DNA of 64,000 nucleotides from Eucalyptus grandis. Taxonomy: Eukaryota; Streptophyta; Magnoliopsida; Myrtales; Myrtaceae. The notes under the pieces were generated by a model that searched no databases, was not told the DNA's origin, and was given only the letters and a program-made list of their open reading frames with translations. The translations under genes and the position numbers were made by a program. The stretch is from assembly GCF_016545825.1 (NCBI RefSeq), contig NC_052614.1, positions 18,928,559 through 18,992,558 of the forward strand, written 5' to 3'. Of this stretch, positions 57,841 to 64,000 are shown piece by piece; within the stretch, counting starts at the first letter, position 1; each line of letters begins with the position of its first letter.

Positions 57841-58260
57841 AACGTTACTAGACTGTTGAATTAATCGAACCGGTGAGATGCATGCTGCACGAAAGGGGCA
57901 ATTATTGCACGCGTAACTTCCACGACATTAAAAGCGTAGCGCCTACGCAGGCCTTTCTGTTTGAAAGTGAACACGACTTGACTTCGATTGGACTTGCTTT
58001 TTCTACTAAAAAACCAATCAGAAAATAAAAAGCAAAGGGCAATAATAGCACGCGCAATTTCCGCAGCATCTAATCTTATCTTGACTTGACTTCCTTTTCT
58101 AAGTAAAATGAAAACTCAAATGAAAACCAACAAGCAATGCTGATGCTTGGAGCAACGTCAATTGAAAAGATTAGATGCCAATATATTATGGAAAACTAGA
58201 ATTGGGTGAGCCTCCGTATCCCAATTTGAATGGAGCTACAAGATATTCTGACATTTGATA
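57841..58260. repeat. Flank repeat unit 7, truncated
   Basis: Starts with GAATTAATCGAACCGGTGAG and CACGCGTAACTTCCACGAC, a diverged copy of the promoter-like block, and is cut at 58260 by the E1 repeat. Paralogous copies near 18840 and 57310 continue past that point, which marks the insertion. Confidence 0.6.
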
Positions 58261-58969
58261 TGTTATGTCCTGATTCTCGAGTGCGTGCCCATTTCTCGGT
58301 GATCAATAAAATTACGACGTCCCAGGACGCGTTGCTGACCCATTTATTTTAATACACATGCGGAAGTGAACGATTACCCCTGACAGCAACTAATATATGA
58401 TAGAAAAGCAGGAAATAAATTCACAATCAAAACACTTTTATAAACACTTTGGTTTATATACAACATTAATCTATATACAAGAGTCTACAAAAGACTGGCT
58501 TTCAAAACGAAGCTGTCCTATGACCAGCTAGTCGGGCATATTTGCCGATCCTTCGGTCTCCATAGGCTCTAGGGGCTTTGGGTCCTCCACAGCACCATCA
58601 GGAGGATCAGCTGCACTTTCGCTTAGAGCGGTATTGACTACCACAGGGGATTTCAAAACCCCAGAGGGAACTTTCCCTGTATCCATTAAATCTGTGGTTT
58701 TCGCTTAGAGCGGTATTGACTACCACAGGGGATTTCAAAACCCCAGAGGGAACTTTCCCTGTATCCATTAAATCTGTGGTGGAACCACGCTTTAAATTGA
58801 TGCGGTACCCTCTGAGATAGGCCCTCATCGACTCAATTGGTGGTCACCGCGAGTTCATAGAACCTAGTGAGCCCTAGGGACAAGGTAGTCAAAACTCCAC
58901 TCGGTAACCCCTCATAGGCCGACGAAAACGTTATGGAGGAACTGCCATCTACGGACTTGAAAAAGTTGA
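58261..58969 (+). mobile_element. E1: LTR-like repeat of an unclassified LTR element
   Basis: Begins TGTTATGTCCTGATTCTCGA and shares about 480 bp with E2 at 61436. The paralogous flank unit is uninterrupted elsewhere, so the left edge at 58261 is an insertion boundary. It holds an 82-bp tandem duplication. Its right part is cut by element D at 58970. A Ty3/gypsy origin is likely from the general look of the start; unproven. Confidence 0.6.
58621..58780. repeat. 82-bp tandem duplication within E1
   Basis: Two copies, from 58621 and 58703, of GCTTAGAGCGGTATTGACTA through AATCTGTGGT, essentially identical, so probably recent. The E2 copy lacks this segment altogether. Confidence 0.93.
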
Positions 58970-59629
58970 TGTTGAGTAGGTCAATGCAATTCTATATATT
59001 TGTAGTAGAATATATATGGTAGTGAGTGTGTAAAAGTAAAAAAGAAAAAAAAAGGAAAAAAATATAAAAAGAGATCGGGAGATAAATCAACGTGATCTTC
59101 CACATCTAGAAAATCAAGGGAGATTGGGAAAGAAATCAAAGTGATATTCTCATATGTACAAAATCACGAGAAATTAGGAGATAACTCTACGTGATTTTCA
59201 TATTATATAATTCCAATTGGGATTGCATTTACTCCTATAAATAGGAGCCTCCTCAACGGAGAAGAATATACAAAAGTAAGAATATCAGAGTAGCGTAGCG
59301 GAAGAAACAGTTTTCTTCTTCTAAGAAAGAGAGTTATCTTTGAGTGAGTTATCCAGTTTGTGAGAGGTTCAGATCCACAAATTGAAGACATCAAGAGATC
59401 CACATTTGAGTGAAGTTGTATCCCATTATTTATCATAGTGAAAGTTTGAAGTGGACTACGGTCCCATGGTTTTTCCCTTCACCTTAGAGGGTTTTCCATA
59501 TTAAAAATTATGGTGTTATTTACTATTCATCTTTACTACTTTCATTTAGTATTTTATCCTATTTAATTTTCACAGAAATAGTAGTGGGAATAATTATCTG
59601 AGCCTTATTCACAATTTTTTTTTTCAACA
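58970..59629 (+). repeat. Element D 5' LTR
   Basis: 660 bp with TGTTGA and TCAACA inverted ends, followed after two bases by the primer site. AT-rich; no 3' partner in the window. Confidence 0.75.
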
Positions 59630-59631
59630 AG

Positions 59632-59643
59632 TGGTAACAGAGC
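59632..59643 (+). other. Primer-binding site of element D
   Basis: TGGTAACAGAGC, a variant of the initiator-Met complement, two bases after the LTR. Confidence 0.8.
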
Positions 59644-59679
59644 AAGGTTGCTATATGTATTATTTTTTTGTGCAGAATT

Positions 59680-60345
59680 AAATGGAGAATAATTTTGGCA
59701 AAATGATAAAATTGACTGCATCCAATTATGCAATCTAGAAACCAAAGGTGGCGGATCTGCTATAGGCCAACTGTGATATCGATGGAGGTACCAGTACCAG
59801 TGTCCAAGGAGTCCGATCATGTAGTGGAAGCCAAATTGGCATTGTCTTCTGGTGGCAAACCAACGACCATGTCCGAAAGTGAATGGATGGTGCTCAATCG
59901 GAAGTGTGCCGCTCAAATCCAACAATGGATCAAAAGAGCATTTTTCAAAATTTTGCGAATGAACATGATGCTGGTGTTCTTTGGCAAAAATTAAAGAAAA
60001 TGTACGCAAGAACAACGGCGCAAAATAAAGCAAATCACACGCGGTGGCTCGTGAATATGAAATACAAAGATGAGAGCAGTGTCTTGGAACACATGAGCGA
60101 GTTCCAAGGTATAGTAGACCAACTCAATTTTATGAAGATAACATTAGATGATGAATTGTAGGCATTACTGCTGCTTAGCTCTTTGCCAAATAGCAAGGAC
60201 ACACTTGTTGTGTTGGTCAGCAACTCGACTCCTGATGGCAAGCTTACCATGGACGTGATAAAAGACTCAATCCAACTGCAGACGAGACAAGAAGTGCCAT
60301 CATTGTGGTAAATTGGGAAACTTCATCCGAGAATTCAGAAAGCTA
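59680..60345 (+). pseudogene. Element D gag
   Basis: Frame pieces include WMVLNRKCAAQIQQWIKRA (59885 region), FANEHDAGVLWQKLKKMYAR and YKDESSVLEHMSEFQGIVDQ (about 60060), of the Tnt1-type gag family, with a stop at about 60162 and a frameshift. A degraded knuckle-like region with CHHCGKLG-type spacing lies near 60290. Confidence 0.8.
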
Positions 60346-60426
60346 AAGGCAGAAAAATAAAAAAGTCATAACATCAACAAAGCTAACGAGAACTAGACGA
60401 ATGGCACTACAAATATTGTAGATGAG

Positions 60427-60858
60427 GTGATCATTATTCAATGTGATGATTCCATTAATCTTGCATCCCAAGATTTGACATGGGTAGTTGATACTGGTGC
60501 ATCTTACCATGTCACAGCTCGTCAAGATCTTTTCACATCTTACACCACTGGCGATTTTGGACTTGTAAAGATGGGAAATGAAGGTATGTCCAAAATTATT
60601 GGTATGGGTAATATTTATTTGGAGACTAATGTTGGATGTAGGCTAATACTCAAAGATGTGAGACATGTTTTGGACATATGCCTCAATATTATATTTGCCA
60701 GCAAGCTTGGCGACGAAGGCTACATCAATTTCTTTAGTGATGGGAAATGGAAGCTCACTAAAGGTAATTTGGTGGTAGCCAAAGGAGAAAAGACTAACTC
60801 TCCCTATATCACACAATTCAAGCTGTGTAGAGGAGAGGTGAATCTTAAGTCCACTTAA
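60427..60858 (+). pseudogene. Element D protease region
   Basis: WVVDTGASYHVTARQDLF (about 60482) is a Tnt1-type protease active site (DTGA), followed by DFGLVKMGNEGMSKIIGMGN and LKDVRHVLDICLNIIFASKL. Open for 143 codons. Confidence 0.88.
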
Positions 60859-61435
60859 TGGTGATGTACCACAAAGTGTCTGGATTGGTAAAGATGCTTC
60901 TTATGGCCACTTGAAGGTGTTTGACTATAGAGCATTTGTTCACATTCTAAGGGATGAGAGATCAAAGCTTGATGGGAAATCAAAGCGATGTATTCTTTTA
61001 GGGTACGCACATGAAGAATTCGGCTACAGACTCTGGGATCTCGTTAACTGGAAAATAGCCATAAGCAGGGATGTGGTATTTCTTGAAGATCAGACAATCG
61101 AGGACTTCGAGAAGCATGATAAATCTCCATCAACAAACGAATACCCAATTGATCTTGGCCCAATTGCTCCTCTTATCAACAAGCAAGTTGAATTTAGGAT
61201 TGAAGGTAAGACTACTTCAACTAAACTTGAACCAATTGTTGAATAGGTCCCATCAGAACCTTAATTGAGGAGATCAACTCATGAATGACAATCTAGTCGT
61301 AGATATTCTCCCAATGAGTACGTGATGCTTACTGATAGGGGAGAACCAGAGAACTACCAAGAAGTTGTATTCCACGAGAATAAAGAGGAGTGGTTAAAAG
61401 CTATGCAGGAGGAGATGAAATCCTTAGACGAAAAT
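60859..61435 (+). pseudogene. Element D integrase C-terminus and RT start
   Basis: Jumps from the protease to VPQSVWIGKDASYGHLKVF and KSKRCILLGYAHEEFGYRLW, the C-terminal integrase region, so the zinc domain and catalytic core are deleted. Then ENYQEVVFHENKEEWLKAMQ opens RT and the sequence ends at 61435 where E2 begins. Confidence 0.85.
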
Positions 61436-62674
61436 TGTCATGCCTCGACCCTCAAGCATGTGTCCATCCCTTGGTGGTCGATAAATATGCAACGTCTTAG
61501 GACGCGTCGCCGACCCATTTATTTTTAATACGCATGCAGAAGCGAAACAAATCCCCTGACAACCAAAAGCTTGAGATAGGAAAGTAGGAAACCATTCACA
61601 TCCAAAACAAGCCTTTTATAAACACACAAGGTTTATATACAATACTAGGCTGTCTACAAAAGACCGGCTCAACAAAAAGGAACTGTCCTATGACCAACTA
61701 GTCAGACACGTTCGTCGATCCTTTGGTCTCTACCTTCCCAGCCTCTGGGGCTTCGGGTCCTCTGTGACTACCATCTAAGGACCTGAAAATGTTGAGTCTA
61801 CGATGGGGTGAGACAATGTCTTAGCAAGTTCACCCTCTAAACTCCGATTAGGAAGGAAATACACCTAAGAGTGGCCTAGCCACACAATACAAAGGACTTT
61901 CCTTGCCTCAATTCCTCCTTGCACATTAGTATAATCAAATACTCAACCGAACAATTCAATTTAATTCAATTCAAGCCATCGATAAATCGAATTACTCAAT
62001 TTAATACATTTCAATACCATCGATAAACTCAATCGATTCGAACACCGCTTACCAAAACTGAAATAGATGGTCTAGCTCACCAAAGCTGATAGATATATTG
62101 TGGCATTCCAAAATTCAAAGCCAAGCCATAAGGTGTGTTAAAGTCTCTAATTAGGTGATAAAAATTTTCATGGCTTATGCTTTAGCCATTAGTCTTTTAA
62201 TTAGATGATTTGTGCATATGATTGTGAAAATTTAAATTTGATAGATTAATAATCTATGCTTGGCCATGCACCTTATAAATTAAATTTCAATAAACAAGAT
62301 GCCCCAAGACTTTGGCCAAGATGAAAATTAAAATTTAAAAATATTTATAGAAGAATTTCAAAAAAAAAAGGGGGAAAAAGGGTAAAAATTCGATTGGGCC
62401 TTAAGCCCAAGAGTGGAACTTTAATGGGCCAAGTTGGCCAGCCCATTGAAGCCCACAAGTGGGCTGCCGTCGAGCAAGGGGGAGGGCCAAGAGTGGCCGG
62501 ATGGCCCAAGCCCAAGAAGCCCAAACCCAATTCAAAATTCAATAGGACAAGTGGCAAAGGAGAAGGCCATGCATTGGCCAATTGAAAGGCAATCTCATGA
62601 TTGCTAATGATGAGCTCTAGGGGGTATAAGAAGGAAGAGAGAGAGGGTGGCTGGCCATTTTGCTCGCCCAAGGA

Positions 62675-62711
<37 letters not shown>

Positions 62712-64000
62712 GTGCGAGAGAGAGATCGTGCGAGAGAGGAGGAGCGGCCAAGAGAGAGAGAGGAGGGGAGGAACTGCCGTCCGACCGCCGTGTTCGCCGC
62801 CGTGTGCCGCCGATTCGTGTAGTCTAGAGGCAAGTGGGAGTCCTATAGCTTCTCTTGCATGCTTGTATGTCGTTTGCATGTTGAGCTTTTGGGTGTTAGA
62901 TGAGAAAAACCGAAGCATGGATGAGTTGTGTGTGAATGGTGTGACTGTTTGTGCTCGGATCGTGTGAGTCAGTAACTTGTTTGAGCTTGCATGTGTGTTT
63001 GAAGTCCGATTTTGGCTTCGATTTCTTCATGAGAGTTGTAGATAACATCTTGAACTACAACATAATGAAAATTTAGTGGAAAATTATGGATATTTGAGGG
63101 GTTAAAGTCTCATCCTACGGAGACCTCAGATCTGGAGAGTTTTTACTGACCTCTTGCTGGATTCGTGATTGCATGTTGGTTTTTGTTGAGTATCTCACTT
63201 CGATTTCTTCATGAAAGTTGTAGGAGACATATTAAAATACAACATACTCAAATTTGAAGTGAAATGAACAAGTATATCCTAGTAAATCAACTAGATCTTG
63301 AAGATGATGATTCTGGTGATGTATTCTGAGACATCCGAGACTTCATGGACATAGATGATGACTATACTCTGATTATTTGACTTAGCTCTCTTCATTAAAC
63401 GTGTAGAGGATATCTTGATGTATAACATATCAAAATTTCAGAGAAAACGAAAGAGAATGGGTAGGTGAAATCTCAATATTTCGGTGATATGTACACTGGA
63501 CGATGCGGTAATGGATCTAGAAGCTTCGTGAGACTGTATAAAATAATATAAAAAGAATCTGGTTTGGAGTTCTGTATGAAAGTCGTACGAAAATGTCTTG
63601 TATATCACTCTGTAAAATTTCGTAATTTTTGGATGCCGTATGGATATTTTAATCGAATTGCTTCGGAAACTATGCATTCTGGTTTTAGCCGAATATTATG
63701 TGCTGTTTTGTGGAAATTGTGAAATTGTGTGAAATTCAATTTGGCCATGAATTTTGCATGAAATTGTCATCCTATTGGTTTGTTTAATGATTGCTTGAAT
63801 TTTTATAATTTTGGAAATTTATAGATATTGAATTTAATATTTATTTATAAAAATAAATAAATAATAATAAAAAAAATAAAATGGATTATTTTATTGGCCA
63901 TAAATTCGATTGAATTTATTAATAAATAATTATACATTGTTGCATGTATGATGAGATATTGGTGTATGTATGACATTGAATTGTGATGCATGTGTGAATT
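61436..64000 (+). mobile_element. E2: second LTR-like repeat, running off the right edge
   Basis: Starts TGTCATGCCTCGACCCTCAA, interrupting element D after AAAAT. The first part to about 61800 matches E1. The remainder contains a (GA)n tract at 62672-62709, and from 63000 on repeated near-parallel blocks (TTCTTCATGAGAGTTGTAGA, TTCTTCATGAAAGTTGTAGG, CTTCATTAAACGTGTAGAGG). No convincing protein. A long LTR of a Ty3/gypsy element, as in Tekay/Del types, is my best guess; the right end is not in the window. Confidence 0.5.
62672..62709. repeat. (GA)n microsatellite in E2
   Basis: About 19 GA dinucleotides, followed by interrupted GAGAGA blocks to 62765. Arginine/glutamate frames across it are artefacts. 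Confidence 0.95.

Larger units (their letters stand above)
58970..61435 (+). mobile_element. Element D: truncated Tnt1-like copia element
   Basis: 5' LTR 58970-59629 (starts TGTTGAGTAGG, ends TTCAACA), primer site at 59632, gag pieces (59680-60330), protease, a fragment of integrase and the start of RT, cut at 61435 by the E2 repeat. The central catalytic part of integrase is missing. In-frame stops are frequent. It is of a different copia lineage from A, B and C. Confidence 0.85.

Noticed and set aside
58607..58828. 73-codon minus-strand frame with a repeated peptide
   Set aside because: The repeat comes from the 82-bp tandem duplication of the LTR-like repeat E1.
62345..62967. Frames with long RERERE or LSLSLS runs
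   Set aside because: Produced by the (GA)n tract in E2.

Overview
This window is plant nuclear DNA, almost certainly from a eudicot. It holds two TIR-NB-ARC-LRR (TNL) resistance-gene copies, a class essentially absent from grasses. It also holds plant-type Ty1/copia elements primed by initiator-Met tRNA, a tRNA-derived SINE, Mutator-like MITEs and relics of plant RPN5 and dUTPase genes. From the look of the TNL proteins I would guess Myrtales (Eucalyptus-like), but that is only an impression. No intact, obviously functional protein-coding gene is visible. The window is a record of duplication, gene decay and nested transposition.

Layout. 1-9412: a minus-strand copia element (A) cut by the left window edge, with a 2,981-bp non-autonomous relative (C, 902-3882, TSD TTGTC) nested in its RNase H region. 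9413-9790: putative exons of an unrecognised gene; A sits immediately after one splice donor. 9992-14419: TNL-1 (minus), four exons, premature stop at the start of the LRR exon. 14580-26900: a ladder of roughly 3-kb non-coding repeats that look like copies of the TNL upstream flank, carrying a MITE, a SINE, a small retroposed fragment and short tandem arrays. 27250-29755 and 33640-35975: two decayed RPN5 (26S proteasome lid subunit) pseudogenes (minus), with a broken dUTPase relic at 31690-32180 between them. 37886-38160: a second copy of the unrecognised exon-1 region. 38243-42810: TNL-2 (minus), with a long LRR exon but a TIR frameshift and an NB-ARC nonsense codon. 43132-58260: more TNL-flank repeats, interrupted by a Mutator-like MITE (45520-55700, TSD about 10 bp), itself split by a complete copia element B (45670-55231, TSD CTAAT). 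58261-64000: an LTR-like repeat (E1), a truncated Tnt1-like copia element (D) inserted in it, and a second copy of the E repeat (E2) running off the right edge.

How it fits together. TNL-1 and TNL-2 are paralogues with matching introns and matching 3' flank (the exon-1 region). The flank repeats and the two RPN5 blocks show that the locus grew by repeated segmental duplication. Elements A, B and C belong to one copia lineage. A and B carry a third reading frame downstream of pol, on the same strand, which is the most biologically interesting element-borne feature here. A and B are broken by stops and frameshifts, and C lacks pol, so none looks autonomous now.
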